Below, piece after piece: positions 21,554 through 33,129 of a DNA stretch of 64,000 nucleotides. The notes beneath the pieces are model-generated. The model saw only the letters and a program-made list of their open reading frames with translations. It was not told the DNA's origin and searched no databases. Made by a program: the position numbers and the translations under genes. Numbering within the stretch: position 1 is the first letter of the stretch; each line of letters opens with the position of its first letter. The stretch is from Copromyces sp. CBS 386.78 (lineage: Eukaryota > Ascomycota > Sordariomycetes > Sordariales > Sordariaceae), in assembly GCA_030685235.1 (NCBI GenBank), contig MU839163.1, positions 42,054-106,053 of the forward strand, read 5' to 3'.

Positions 21554-22426
21554 CCATGACCAACCTAGAAAACCCAGATGCATGTTCACTCGCCCCCAAA
21601 ATGTCCTCGTCGGGATTTATAGACTAGACATCCTCGGGTGTGGTGGTGTATGGAGGATGGGAAAAAGGGTTCCTATGTTGATGAGTCGTGGGTATTTTGG
21701 AGTGGTGACGACCATCACCACTTGACACCGTTGGTTCACAGCTGGGAGACAGCAGAAGCAGTCGGGGGATTAGATAGACATGGAGGATTCGGAAGAACTT
21801 CAGTCAGTACGCGTAGTCACAAACTTGGTCGATTGGTATATATGCGCGACATGCATTTATGTATGTATCGTATATAATCCCTTCCGCCTCCCTGTTAACG
21901 TAGTCGTCGGAGTTGTGATGCCGGAAACAGGTCACGCCAGGGACTTTCACGTTATCTACTCCGAGGCCAGCAGCTCTCCTGATGCATCGGGAATGAAATT
22001 ATTCGGATATTCGACTCTGAACTGGGGGTATAAGGCCCGTTCAATCCCCCGGTCCTGTTGTTGTTCTCTTTCCTCCCCTTCTCATCTCCTCTTCACCCTC
22101 TCAACCATCACCACCATCCACCAACACCGGACCTGCGTTCAACCATTCATCTCGGAATTTTGTCTTTGAGACAGACCAAACCATCTTCACATCCTTTTGT
22201 CCAAGTATTCTTTGCACACTACGTGGATCATCACCAGCCTACTGTTGCCCCAACATCAACCAGAGAACCGCAACTCTTTTCGGTTTCGCCCATCTCACAC
22301 AACAGAGCTACCAACTCGACAGCTGCCAACGTTCCACTCAGGCCCTACGAAGCAAGCAACAACAGCACGGACAATCGGCTGGAAGAATTTCCGAACCAAA
22401 ATTTATATATCGCCAGCTTGGTAGAG
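20681..22426. other. Intergenic region with a long T run
   Basis: No gene is supported between the two plus-strand orphans. A homopolymer of about 37 T residues occupies 21517-21553. From about 22040 the sequence is C/T-rich and probably belongs to the leader of the gene at 22954. Confidence 0.45.
21517..21553. repeat. Poly(T) tract, about 37 bases
   Basis: This is an uninterrupted T run read directly from the sequence. On the minus strand it is poly(A), which could mark a retroposed 3' end, but no target duplication or retroelement was found beside it. Confidence 0.8.
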
Positions 22427-22587
22427 GTAAGTGCACACCCCCCACCAATGCCGGTGAAGGTTCTCTTTGGGCCTTCCCTGGGGATTCTTTGTTCCTTCCA
22501 GTGCAGGGACTGAGGAGATTGGGGCAGACCCTCCCGTCCTGCCCGTTTTGCAACTTTAGCCCCTGTAACGGCGTGTGATTCTTGCAG
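22427..22587 (+). other. Probable 5'-UTR intron of the AT-hook gene
   Basis: A consensus donor GTAAGT at 22427 and acceptor TTCTTGCAG ending at 22587 bracket a 161-base segment in the leader of the gene at 22954. This is inferred from splice-site sequence only. A (CA)n run follows near 22757-22772. Confidence 0.4.
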
Positions 22588-22953
22588 GCGTGACGAGCCT
22601 GGTAGCGAGAACCTCGACGACAGCTCCGCAATTCGGCCTTGACACTTCGGTTTGGCCGCTGACTGTCTTCCGTCGTCTGCTATCCTGATTCATCACATCC
22701 ACTCCACCCATCATTATCACCATCGGCGCATACGAACTCTGTGGCCAAGTCTTTGTCACACACACACACACACCTTACTCGGACCCTCCCTCGTCGTTCC
22801 AATGGCCAATAGCCGCACCTTTAACGCCTTTCCACTCCTCGCTGTTCCAGTCATTTTTCTGCCTTGAAACACGAAGAGCTCTTTATTAAAGACGTACAGC
22901 TAACGGTGGGTCCAGAACCAGATTACTAACTCCCTTCACATCCGCATTCTACA

Positions 22954-23694
22954 ATGACCATGGACTATGGAGAAGACGATGAAGTTGTCATGCAGGTTTG
23001 GGACACCTCAGACCTTCCCCCTCGACCGCTCGAATCTGCCACGGAGGGGCTGTCAAAAACCTCGCAACCCCAGAATCCTAACGTGGGAGAAGAGAGCCCG
23101 ATCGAGGAAGTAACCAGTGAAGAGGCTAAGCGGAAGGAAAGTGAGGCTGCGGAGGAGGCCAGAAAGGGATCCAAAAAGCGGAAGGCTCCCAGTGACGAAG
23201 AGCACGAGTACAAAATCAAGCGCTTGTGCAAAGAGCTAAAGTCGTACTATGCCCTATGCAAGAAGGGAGACGGCATCGAGAGGATGCTTCCAGAGGCCAA
23301 TCGGTTGCTAGCCGCAGCTCAAGAGAAGTGCAAAATCCTAAAACTCGAGGCCGAGGCTTCCAAGAAAGAGGCCGCAAAGAAGCCTCGCCGTGGTCCTGGC
23401 CGGCCGAGAAGGGAAACCACCGCTCCTGAGCCGGCCTCGCGCATGTCGCCGCCGCCCACCTCGGGATCAGATTGCTCGGAGCCCTCGGAGCAGACTGTCG
23501 CCTCCGCTGCTGATTCTGGGGAGCCTACCCCCACCGCCGCCGCCACCACCACCAAACCGCCCACGCCCAACAGCGAGACCAACAAGGGACCTTCCAAATC
23601 ACCCCGCGCCATCAAAGCGGCCACTGGCGCCAGAAAACCACCCGGCCGCCGTCTAACGCCGAGGCACACACACACACATGACGAGCTAGACTAG
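22954..23694 (+). CDS. AT-hook-containing orphan nuclear protein, 246 residues
   Basis: The frame starts ATGACCATGGAC at 22954. The N-terminal third is acidic and Pro-rich (DTSDLPPRPLES). A basic stretch follows (KGSKKRKAPSDEE), resembling a nuclear localisation signal, then a helix YKIKRLCKELKSYYALCKKG. Next is KKPRRGPGRPRRE, a good match to an AT-hook with its GRP core and flanking basic residues. The C-terminus is Ser/Pro/Thr-rich and basic and ends in a His-Thr repeat encoded by (CA)n. AT-hooks bind the minor groove of AT-rich DNA, so a role at AT-rich chromatin is possible but unproven. Confidence 0.65.
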   Translation: MTMDYGEDDEVVMQVWDTSDLPPRPLESATEGLSKTSQPQNPNVGEESPIEEVTSEEAKRKESEAAEEARKGSKKRKAPSDEEHEYKIKRLCKELKSYYALCKKGDGIERMLPEANRLLAAAQEKCKILKLEAEASKKEAAKKPRRGPGRPRRETTAPEPASRMSPPPTSGSDCSEPSEQTVASAADSGEPTPTAAATTTKPPTPNSETNKGPSKSPRAIKAATGARKPPGRRLTPRHTHTHDELD

Positions 23695-24144
23695 AGGCCT
23701 AGAGAACATTTGGATTTGGCTAGGAGACAGGACAGAAGGCGGGGATATTGATTGAACAGGCGTTGAAGATTGGATATTAGGCAACAGGCATGCACATCAG
23801 AGGTTGGAAACAGCACTTACTAGCGGGAATGCGATAGATACACGGAAATTGTTTTACTTGCCCTGGAGGCAATTGGCTTGGAAACAGTTGGCTTGACGAA
23901 TAAATTCAGTTCAATCAATTGGTTCATCCTTTGAATACCATAACTACCCAAAACTGCCGTGCTACAGTGCTACAGTGCTACCAAAAAGATGCTCATGATT
24001 CATGCTCATGCTCGTAATGCTATCGTACCTAAATCGTGACAATATCGTGAAATTCAAATTTCCCTTTTACATCGCTTCCCATCCCTATTACCCCCTCCCC
24101 CTTCAACCATTTTTCTCCTTATACACACACACAAGCTGAGAAAC
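23695..24144. other. Intergenic region between convergent genes
   Basis: The 3' flanks of the AT-hook gene and of the P450 gene meet here. A short repeat of GTGCTACA lies near 23958-23980. No gene is supported. Confidence 0.45.
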
Positions 24145-25849
24145 TCAAGCACTAATATCATCCCTCCTTCTAAACTCAATCATGACTCCATCCTTCGTCG
24201 ACGTGAACGTATCAACAAGCTGCATCTCGTCCTTCCGATGTCTACCATACTCCGCCCCTTTCTTCCCTCCCTCCGCCAGATCCTCCACGCCCACCGCCCT
24301 GCGCAAGTCATACAAGAACAGCGTTCTCGCCAACGTGATGCTCATCTCAATGTACGCCAGCCCCTTTCCAATGCACCCGCGCGGGCCGATGGAGAAGGGG
24401 CAGAAGGCTGATTGGGCTAGTTGGATTTGTTCCTCAGTGGCAGTGACGCCCTTTTCGTAGGCGACCGAAGAAGTAGGAAGCCAGCGCTCAGGGACAAAGG
24501 ACCAAGGGTCGGGATAATAAGCAGCGTTGTGATGGATGGTATAATGCGGTACGCCGATGATGGTTCCCTGGGGGACGTGTTCGCCGTCGATGGTGATGCC
24601 GCCTGGCAAGACTTCGCGGGGAAGCAAACCGCCGACGGAGGGGGAAAGACGCATGGCTTCGTCGATGCAGGCACGCAAATAGGTGCAGGACTGGAGGGCC
24701 GGTCCTTGGTAGATATCTTCCACTGAGCTGAAGTGGGAGCGGATTTCCTGCGTCACGCGGGCCAAAGCCGAGGGGTTGCGGACGAGATAGAACATAGTGG
24801 CGGCCATGGCGGTGGAGGTGGTATCGGACCCGGCGATGATGAGGAGGTTGGACTCGCCCCAGAGTTCCGGGGTCGTGAAGCCCTGACCTGTTTCCGGGTC
24901 GCGGGCCTTGAGGAGGTGGTAGAAGAAATCGCGGCGGTCAGTTTCGTCACCTAGTTCTGTGCGTTCAGCGAGCTGTTGCCGGCTGTAGGCCATGTATTGG
25001 GCGCGGCCGGAGGCGATTTTCCGTAAAAAGATGCGATCGAGCGAGAGCTTGTCGAGGATGGGCATGGTGCCGCAGATGAGGTGGCGGTGGGCAGCGACGG
25101 AGACGAGGTCGACGGCGTAGCGGTTGTCGGGTTTTTCGAGCATGTGGAAGGCTTTGCCGAAGCAGAGGTCGCCGAGGATGTCCATGGCGAGCCAACTGCA
25201 CCAGTCGGACATGTTTTTCGGGGAGGACCAGCCCTTCTTGTCGGCGAGGGCGAAGCGGGAGGTGACAGTGGAGCTGCCGAGGTCGCCGATGGCGTCGCAG
25301 AAGGTGCGGATATTGGACAGGATGTATCGCTCGACTTCCTTGACGGCGGAATCGGAGAAGGCGTGCGCCAGGACGCGGCGCTTGCGGGCGTGCAGGTCGC
25401 GGTCGCGCGCGTTGTGGGTGTTGGGGGCCGGGTGCACGAAGGCGTCGTAGAATTCGGCTTTGCGCACGTTGGCCTTGAAGCCGTAGATTTCCTTGAGGGC
25501 CGTGTTGGAGTTGATGGAGAGCGAGTTGGGCCCGAAGCGCACGAATTTGCCGTATTTCTCGTGCATGCGCCAGAACTCGAGGTGGCGGTCACCTTTGAAC
25601 GCGTGGTAGGCCATGTAGCCGTCGGTCAGCTTGGCGAGGAAGGGACCGGGATATTTGGCGAGGGGGTGGAGGAAGAGGCGGTAGACGACGAGGCATGTTG
25701 TCTGTTGTTGCCTGTGTTAGTTGTTTTTGTTGTTGTCGTCGTTACAACTGAGAGGATGGATGTCAAAGTCAGAGGATACTCACGTAGACAGCGCCGAGGA
25801 CAACCAAGGCCCCCAGCCAAAGCTGGAGATGGGCAGCGCCAAATGCCAT
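24145..25849 (-). CDS. Cytochrome P450 monooxygenase
   Basis: Two exons, 25849-25784 and 25701-24145, are joined by an 82-base intron (donor GTGAGT, acceptor CAACAG) and give 540 residues, normal for a fungal microsomal P450. The N-terminus is a membrane anchor (LWLGALVVLGAVY) followed by the proline-rich hinge PLAKYPGPF. The I-helix motif AGSDTTS, the ExxR motif in DEAMRLSP, and the haem loop FSIGPRGCIGKG with its cysteine ligand near residue 465 are all present, so the enzyme should be active. Substrate cannot be told from sequence; overall it resembles broad fungal families often annotated as benzoate or trichothecene hydroxylases. No other secondary-metabolism gene lies nearby, so it is probably not part of a cluster here. 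Confidence 0.93.
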
Positions 25850-27024
25850 TTTGGGAAGTTTGTCTTATGCAGATAAGATAAGGAATCTCTCTGTTGAAGA
25901 CGAGACAATGGAAGATGGTTGCTGGTCAGAAGAGAAAGACAAGTCCTGATGGAGGACGTTGTTGTAATAAAGAAATGTCCCAAAAGAGATGACAAATGGT
26001 CCCGTGATGGTTTCCCCGCCATCATCCTGCTTTGCTTCTGTCGTTTGTCTTGTCGCGATGGTGAGGAGGAGGAGGATCGGTTTGCGCCGGCATTGCTGTC
26101 GGACAATGACATATGAAGAGGAGCGGGGGTCGGACCAGGGTTATGTTAGCGGTAAGGGAGATGTCCAGGGTTATGAGTGGACGGCACAACTGCATCATGA
26201 TGTCGCAGTGTCTTTGTTGACTTCAATGCGCCAATCGCCAAAAGTCATCTGCCAATACTACGGCAATTCGCGGTGTTATCTTTCTTTCGAAGAGCACGGA
26301 ATCGGACACGGAAAGAGTTCCATGTCGATGATCGGCTTCCATGATATTGTAGCATTGCATTTATAGAGATATTCAGGGGTTCTGCACCCGCTATGCGATT
26401 GGGAATGAATTATCTGGGATTGGATGTCATCGCTGTTATCGCATTGGCCATGGAGTGTCGTGTATTATCCATAAGTATTGACCGGAGTATTGAGACGTAT
26501 CACGATGTGTTGGGCCCCATTTCGAGTCCATGGCAGTGAAACAACAAACAACAACCGAATGAAAAAGCTGTCAAGGTGGAAGACAAGAAGACAAGAGCCG
26601 ACCGGAAGAGCGGCCTCGAGCGGAAGAGGTTGTCGTTGACAGAGCCCCAGAAGTGCAGTGGAGTTGACGTGTTGGGACAGTGGATGAACTCCCCGGATTT
26701 CTTTCTCTTGGCACTGTTAGTGCCGATTTTAGCGCTTCCAAGACCGAGATGTCCGTGCACGCGGATAACCCCCACTCACCTTAAGCCGACGTCCATTGTT
26801 TGTGCTCCTCTGACCCCTTGTGGGCGTGGCTGATTTGATCCACCGAACCATATTACCAATTCAATGCAAGGCTGAAAAGGCTGACTTTCCTTTTGCAACT
26901 TCCAAGACGCGACAGACGCGAGTTCTTTCTCTTCAGCATTGTCCCCTCATTAGCTGTCGCAATTCCGTCCTCGACCACCGAACAGATGCACCATCACCTC
27001 ACGACATAACCTAATACCGCCGCG
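25850..27024. other. Divergent promoter region
   Basis: This is 1.2 kb between the divergent P450 and nucleoporin genes. It presumably holds both promoters. No RNA gene or repeat was found. Confidence 0.45.
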
Positions 27025-28886
27025 ATGACCATCTGCAAATTCTACCAACAAGGCACCTGTCGCTTTGGAAGTACGCGTTCTGGGAACTTTCCACTTTACG
27101 CGATTGGCCTTACTGACGCTCTGCTTGTCCAGACAACTGCCGATTCGAACATCCTCCAAAAGGACCCAGTGGGTTTCAAACAGGCAATCGATTCGGTGCG
27201 CTAGCCGGCAACAGCGGCGGCTTCAACTCGAACCAGAACTCGGGATTCAGCAACAACCGAAGCGGAGAACTACCCTACAGCCTCGATGCCGATGCGATTC
27301 AAAAAGACTTGACCGAAGAACTCCCAACATGGATCCTTTCGGCCTATGCTCCAGGAAAGCAAGCGCCCGAGCAGCTATTTGGTGGGGAGCAACGGGATCA
27401 GAGTTTCGAGGAGATCCGACTGTACTACATGAACGGTCTCGCGGCCGGTAATCCCGAAGGAGCACTGAACGACATCAACAGCCTCTACCAAAGCGCTCAG
27501 GCCCAGATCCAAGCAACACTAGGAAATATCCAGGGTGCCATCCAATACATTGTCGAGGCCGGTAACAAGCACCCGAACCGACACGACATTTGCAAGCAAA
27601 ACACATTGCCAGGAGGAACAACGAGCGAGTTTGGAAGCAACAGACCAAAGTCAAATCCGTTTGGAAGCTCAACAACCACGTTTGGTGCTCCTCCAACAAC
27701 GAATAACGTCTTCGGCACTCCCTCTCAGCCAGCGGGCGCCTTTGGCCAACCAGCAGTTCTGGGAGCCAAGCCAAGCCCCTTTGGAGCTCCGGCTTTTGGA
27801 CAACCAGCACAACCAGCTGCTGCTTCACCCTTCGGACAGCCTTCAGCTTTGGGTGCCTCAACATCAGCATTTGGAGCACCGAGCGCGTTGGGAGCGACAC
27901 CAAATCCCTTCGGAACGCCAGCAACAGGAGGAGCATTCGGCCAACCAGCTGCTGCCCCCGCCTTTGGGCAGCCTACCCAACCGACCAGTGCGTTTGGCCA
28001 ACCAGCACAGCTAGGAGCCAAGCCGAACCCCTTCGGAGCACCAGTCGCCCCAGCAACCAGTGCCTTCGGTCAACCAGCGACATTAGGAGCAAAACCCAAT
28101 CCGTTTGGAGCGCCAACCGCCACTCCAGCAGCAGGCGCATTCGGAACCTCAACGACAGCTAGTCCCTTCGGCCAGTCCACACAGGCGGCCGCCAACCCGT
28201 TCGGACAATCAACAACCAATGCGTTCGGACAGTCAACAACTGCTCCAGCAGCAAACCCTTTTGGAGTTCCAGCACAGTCAACAAGCAGTCCATTCGGCGC
28301 ATCAACCGGTCCAGCCACAACCAACCCCTTCGGCGCCCCAGCCGCCGCCGCTCCCGCTGCTACATCCTCACCATTCGGTGCCTCCACAACAACACCAGCA
28401 GCCAACCCGTTCGGCGCCCCAACCACAACCGCACCAGCCAGCAACCCCTTCGGACAACCTCCTGCCACCGCTCCTACACAACCCGCTGCCTCCAACGCCG
28501 CCGGCGGCACCTCCCCCTACGCCCCCACCGCTACCCGACAACACCCACCCATATCGGCGTACACCACGCGCTCACCGCTCGACAACCGTTTACAAACCTT
28601 CAAGGGAAAACCAGTAACCTACCAACGGATTCCCAAGCCAGGCGCTCCCGACACCGCGCCGCCCGAGAAGGAAGTGCCGGTCATCAGGAATTTCGATGGC
28701 AGCTTCCAGATGATTTGGTTTCCTGACGGAGCGCCGAAGTATACCCCCGATACGGAGGGGCTGGAGGGGGAGTACACCCAAGAAGTGCTGGGGGCGTGGC
28801 AGAAGTTTGTGGAGACGGGGAGGTTTGAGGGCGGGGTGATGCCGGAGGTTGCGCCGAGGAGGGAGTTTTGTGCGTGGGATTTCTGA
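27025..28886 (+). CDS. CCCH zinc-finger FG nucleoporin (Nup42/NUPL2/Amo1 type)
   Basis: Exons 27025-27070 and 27133-28886 (62-base intron with a CTGAC branch site) give 599 residues. Residues 4-22 form a C-x7-C-x5-C-x3-H zinc finger (CKFYQQGTCRFGNNCRFEH). It is followed by a conserved helical region (ELPTWILSAYAPGKQAPEQ), then a long FG domain with dozens of FGAP, FGQP and FGAS units. The C-terminus is structured. Proteins of this plan sit on the cytoplasmic face of the nuclear pore and help mRNA export with Dbp5 and Gle1; in fission yeast the relative is Amo1. The finger lies across the splice junction, so the intron is needed for a correct protein. Confidence 0.9.
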
Positions 28887-29803
28887 GACCTTTAGGGAGT
28901 GTGGATATGGATGAGGAAGCGGAGGAGAGGGAGAATGGGAATCGAGTGAGGAAGAGGAGGTAGGGAGGTAAAGGGAGAAAGCGATAAGCTTTAAGCTTTG
29001 ATGGTTATGATCAGGTCAATGGCTACGAGAAACAAAGAGGGCGATTGTGACCGGATGCCGATACCCAGCGATGTTGGAAAACGTCAGATAGTGTTTAACA
29101 GCGAATTCCAAAAGGATGGATTGTTGAGCTTATGATATGTACCATGAGGGATTGCATTGCGTTGTGAAAGATGATATTGATATGCATAGTTCTGGCGACT
29201 GGCGTTGTTAAAAAAACAAATCACCCAAAAAAAAAGAGAAAAAACTGGCTGTGGAAAACCAATCGTGGCCATACCACATTCGTCGACAATTGATATCGAT
29301 GGGCAAGAAGCCACATATTGCTATTGAAGAAATCCAGCCGGGTTATGTTCATGACACTTTTCCCTGTTGTTTGACGTTTCCAGTGTTCTGACATAATCTT
29401 GCATATGCCCCACCAAGGTAGCACACTAATAAATTTGCGAGATAAAGCAATGGAAAGCTGTTTGTCATGTACCTGAAAGACTTCTTCCCCTTTACTTTGC
29501 AGGTGGAGGTCAGGTCCAGGTCTCTTCGCACCCGCGGGTCATGCGATCATATGTGAACTTGCATTCTCGTTTTCCCGGAAATCGAAAAAGGATCAACAGG
29601 ATGAGCCAAAAATTTGTGAACCGAATTGAGGGAGCTACGGTCTATTGATGATTCAAGTAAAAAATTACCTTTTCTCTAAGCCCGCCACAAATATCGCTGG
29701 TAGAAGCTTCCAGTAACAATTTACACATCCATTGGGCAGTGCTTCTTTTTCTCTTTTGCAACAACCCCCGAATGTATTAAGCTTCAACCACCCTAGCCAC
29801 AAC
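28887..29803. other. Intergenic region between convergent genes
   Basis: 3' flanks of the nucleoporin and CUE genes. Short A runs near 29211-29240. Nothing else is supported. Confidence 0.45.
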
Positions 29804-31951
29804 CTAGGCAGCACCAAACCCACCCCTAGCCATCTTCTTGGCCCTCTGATCCCTCCGATTATGATTCGCTCTACTCCCCTTATTCGCCTCCTTCCTCCTC
29901 TTCGCAATATCAGAATCTGGTGCTTGTGGTCCAGATCCTCCAGCTTCGCCACCGCCCCTGCTGGTTCCTCCTCGTCCACCTCTTCCTCCTCTTCCCCTTC
30001 CACCACCGCCTCGTCCTCCACCTCTCGGCCCACCATATCCTCCCCTCCCAGAACCGCCGTCACCGTCCGTATCCGTTTCCCCATCCTCGCCGGGTCCTCG
30101 GTCCCGCCACCTCGTCGTCTGTATCTCGTTCTGCACCCCACTAAATGCTCCCTCGCCAAACATCCGTTCTAACCGCCTCTTCATGCCCGGATCGCGATTA
30201 ATCATAACCCCAAACCCTTCCACCATCTCATCACTCAATTCCGTCTTGTCTTTTAGTTCCTTCCTTTCCCTTCCGCGTCTGGTCTCCGGGTCGCGTCCAA
30301 ACACGCCCGGGCGTGTCTTCCACGCTTCGTAAAGGACCGCTTCTGTCGCTTCTGATAACCCACCACCTGTACCCTGCGACGGTTGGTTGGAATTGTTGTC
30401 GTGGAGCCGGATATCTTCCACCCCCGCGGCAACCGTCGCGGCGTCCACTGTTCCGCCCACGTCGGCCGCGTCATAGGTGTCGTCGCGCTCGTCGTCGTCG
30501 GAATCGAAGGCGGCGAGGGCGGAGAGGATGCGGGATTTGTAGGAGGGGTTGGTGGTTGTGGGTGGGGCGGATAATAATAGGTCGGCGGAGGTGTCGGTGC
30601 GTTTGCCGAGTTGGAGTTGGGAGGCGGGGACTGATAGTAAGAAGTCGTCGTCGTCTTCGTTGAGGGGATTATTGATAGATGAGGGGAGGGGCGGGGTGGA
30701 TCTTGGTGAGCGGATGTGCCCTTGTGGTTTGGATTCTTTGGGAGATGGGGGCGAAAGGGTGGCAGATCGATCGGCTGATTGGAGGAGCGGTGGGAGTGAG
30801 TCCTCGAGGAGACAGGCGACGACTTGCTCGGTGTCGGAGGAGTAGTGGTCGAGGAGTTTGGAGATGAAACCTGAGCCGAGGTCGGGGAAGAGATCTTGGA
30901 TTTGCGAGATCTGAGACATTCGGTGGATGTGGATCTCTTGTTGCTGTTGCGAGTCTTCGAAGGAAGAGAGATCTTTGCCTTTACCTTTGTCTATGGCTTT
31001 TCGTTGCCGGTTAACGAGTCTTTTGGGGCGGGGGATGCCGCCGCCGGGTTTCTTGAACGTTGCCAATTCCTTCAAGACGGATTTCGTTCGGGTGTTCCCA
31101 GATCCTACACTCTCCAACTTCCGCTGCAGCTGTTGTAATAATGGTGTTGAAGTCACTAGCTCTGCCACCAAGGAATCGTTGACATTCGTTGGCCCAGCCT
31201 TGTGCGCATCCGCCGCCGCTTTGAGAGAATACAACTGATCCGTAAGCGCAGACAGTTTCTGATCTTGGCTACCGTCCGCCAGCCCGACTACGCAGAGGTA
31301 CGTCGTGGCAATGATCACCTTGCGTAGAGGAGGGTTCATGATCTTGTAGCAAGACACCAGTCCGTCGAGGAAGTCGCTGCCGGCGAGGAAGAAGCTAGCC
31401 ACTTGGGGAGAGGATCCAATAAGGTCATTTACTCGGTCCAGCCGCTGTTCGATTCCCTTCAGGTCGCCGCCTTGTTGGAGGCCGAGGTCCAGATTCTTGA
31501 TGAGGAACTTCTTGAGGGCGGATAGTGAGGCGTCTAAAGACTTTTGCGATGAGTCGGAGAGGATGGATAAGAGCTCGACGGATCGTTTCTTGCCGTAGAC
31601 ACGACAGAGATCGGAGATAAATTCCCATTGTGTCAGGGGAACCGGTGGCGATGGGGATCGAAGGAGTCGCGAGGTTAACAGGAAGGAGCCCTTAAGTAGG
31701 CGCTTTGCTGATTGGGATGGGCCGAGAATGGTGGTGCTGCCGAGAGCAGTTTCGCGGATGAACGACGTGAGGAATGTGGTGAGACTCTCATCTTTGGCTG
31801 AGATAGAGAGGAAGTCTGGGTCGGGAAGCGAGAGGTGGCTGTCAACGAGGGCGAGCCAGGCGTCTAGGCAAGCGACCCATTCATTGGGGAGGAGTTGGTC
31901 CCTCCATGGGGCGAGGGGGAACACCGCAAAGGCTGGGAGTTTGGAGGCCAT
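29804..31951 (-). CDS. cue3: CUE-domain protein of the Cue3/ASCC2 (RQT complex) family
   Basis: The frame is open to 32047 but that codon is GTG. The first ATG, at 31951 (MASKLPAFAVFPLAPWR), gives 715 residues and matches where this family starts. The N-terminal half is a helical domain typical of ASCC2 proteins. A CUE domain lies at about residues 346-388 (MSQISQIQDLFPDLGSGF, then SDTEQVVACLLED). The C-terminus is a long RGG-rich region. CUE domains bind ubiquitin. Cue3/Rqt3 and its human relative ASCC2 act with the helicase Slh1/ASCC3 to split collided ribosomes marked by ubiquitin. It is divergent from the ribosomal protein gene at 32614. Gene assignment rests on domain order. Confidence 0.85.
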   Translation of the reverse strand: MASKLPAFAVFPLAPWRDQLLPNEWVACLDAWLALVDSHLSLPDPDFLSISAKDESLTTFLTSFIRETALGSTTILGPSQSAKRLLKGSFLLTSRLLRSPSPPVPLTQWEFISDLCRVYGKKRSVELLSILSDSSQKSLDASLSALKKFLIKNLDLGLQQGGDLKGIEQRLDRVNDLIGSSPQVASFFLAGSDFLDGLVSCYKIMNPPLRKVIIATTYLCVVGLADGSQDQKLSALTDQLYSLKAAADAHKAGPTNVNDSLVAELVTSTPLLQQLQRKLESVGSGNTRTKSVLKELATFKKPGGGIPRPKRLVNRQRKAIDKGKGKDLSSFEDSQQQQEIHIHRMSQISQIQDLFPDLGSGFISKLLDHYSSDTEQVVACLLEDSLPPLLQSADRSATLSPPSPKESKPQGHIRSPRSTPPLPSSINNPLNEDDDDFLLSVPASQLQLGKRTDTSADLLLSAPPTTTNPSYKSRILSALAAFDSDDDERDDTYDAADVGGTVDAATVAAGVEDIRLHDNNSNQPSQGTGGGLSEATEAVLYEAWKTRPGVFGRDPETRRGRERKELKDKTELSDEMVEGFGVMINRDPGMKRRLERMFGEGAFSGVQNEIQTTRWRDRGPGEDGETDTDGDGGSGRGGYGGPRGGGRGGGGRGRGGRGGRGGTSRGGGEAGGSGPQAPDSDIAKRRKEANKGSRANHNRRDQRAKKMARGGFGAA

Positions 31952-32613
31952 GGTCAAACACGGTGTTGTAAACAGCTGGCCAAGAGGGTGTTTGATGCCA
32001 AGACTTGGAGATGTTGACGTCGATGAGTGGGATGCAGTGAGCTTCACTCGAGGGATTGGGTAAAGAATGTAGGAGATATTGACACTAGAACAAAAGATAG
32101 CGCCTTCTATTTATCAGCAAGCCCAAGTCTATAAGAATCGGCAAAAAGAGAATGAAAGTTGCAAGTTGGATATGGAAGTTGAATGTTGCCCCACGCTGAC
32201 ATGCCGTTGGAGTCGTGAAAGGTACAAAGCGACTTCTGTCTAGTCTCACGCCGAATGTGTCATTGCGGGGAGAGGCCGGCTGGCACGTCGCAGATCCTCA
32301 GCCACATGATCCTCCCAAGGTTTCTTGTCCAGCCACAGTTTCGAGGGGTCAAAGAAACAAAAACGGAGCAAGCGCAAGCCACACGCCAAGCCCACAAAAT
32401 GGCCATGCCCCGTTGCGCGCAAAATATGGAGTAAAAAAATTATCTCGACGGTCCTCTTGAACGCTCGCCGGAACAACTCAACTTCCAGTTCGCCAGAATC
32501 CCAGCTTCAGCCTTCATCACTTTGCCGAAGCCGTTTTACTTCTTCGAGTCGTGAAGGCACCTTTTTGCAGTCCATCAGCCTCTTAGCAGTCAACCATCTC
32601 AACACCAGTCAAG
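31952..32613. other. Divergent promoter region of the CUE and uS10 genes
   Basis: 662 bases between divergent starts. C/T-rich just before the uS10 ATG, as usual for highly expressed fungal genes. No gene is supported. Confidence 0.45.
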
Positions 32614-33129
32614 ATGTCTTCCTACAACAAGGACCAGAAGGATTTCGGCGAGGCCCCCGTATGTTATCACCTATCAGCGTTGGCGCTGTCGTCGCCGTTA
32701 TGATGTCCGACAACAGACCTTGACGACTAACTCCCCGATTAGAAGGTCCACCGTGTCCGCATCACCCTCACCTCCAAGAAGGTCCAGGCTCTTGAGAAGG
32801 TCTGCTCCGAGCTCGTTGAGCGCGCCAAGTCCAAGGAGCTCCGCGTCAAGGGCCCCGTCCGCCTTCCCACCAAGATCCTCAAGATCACCGTACGTTTTTA
32901 GTCCTCTCACATGTCCTTCATCTTCCATTGCGTCACCATATACTAACAACATCCTCCCCCAAAACAGACCCGCAAGACCCCTTGCGGTGAGGGTTCCAAG
33001 ACCTGGGATCTCTTCGAGATGCGCATCCACAAGCGCCTCATCGACTTGACCGCCCCCACCGAGATCGTCAAGCAGATCATCGTCAACATTGAGGCCGGTG
33101 TTGAGGTTGAGGTCACCATTGCTGCTTAA
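32614..33129 (+). CDS. rps20: 40S ribosomal protein S20 (uS10)
   Basis: Three exons, 32614-32658, 32743-32889 and 32968-33129, give 117 residues, the normal size for eukaryotic uS10. Introns of 84 and 78 bases fall at phase 0; the second has the branch site CTAAC. The conserved core is plain: [49 protein letters not shown] and [10 protein letters not shown]. uS10 sits in the head of the small subunit. In yeast and man its ubiquitination marks collided ribosomes for the RQT complex, which contains Cue3, the product of the divergent neighbour. That link is an interesting coincidence of position, not proof of co-regulation. Confidence 0.97.

Noticed and set aside
24951..25881. Long frames on both strands over the P450 gene
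   Set aside because: The P450 frame carries all family motifs. The others are composition shadows.
27475..28617. Several long frames on both strands within the FG nucleoporin gene
   Set aside because: They are shadows of the repetitive FG coding sequence in other frames.
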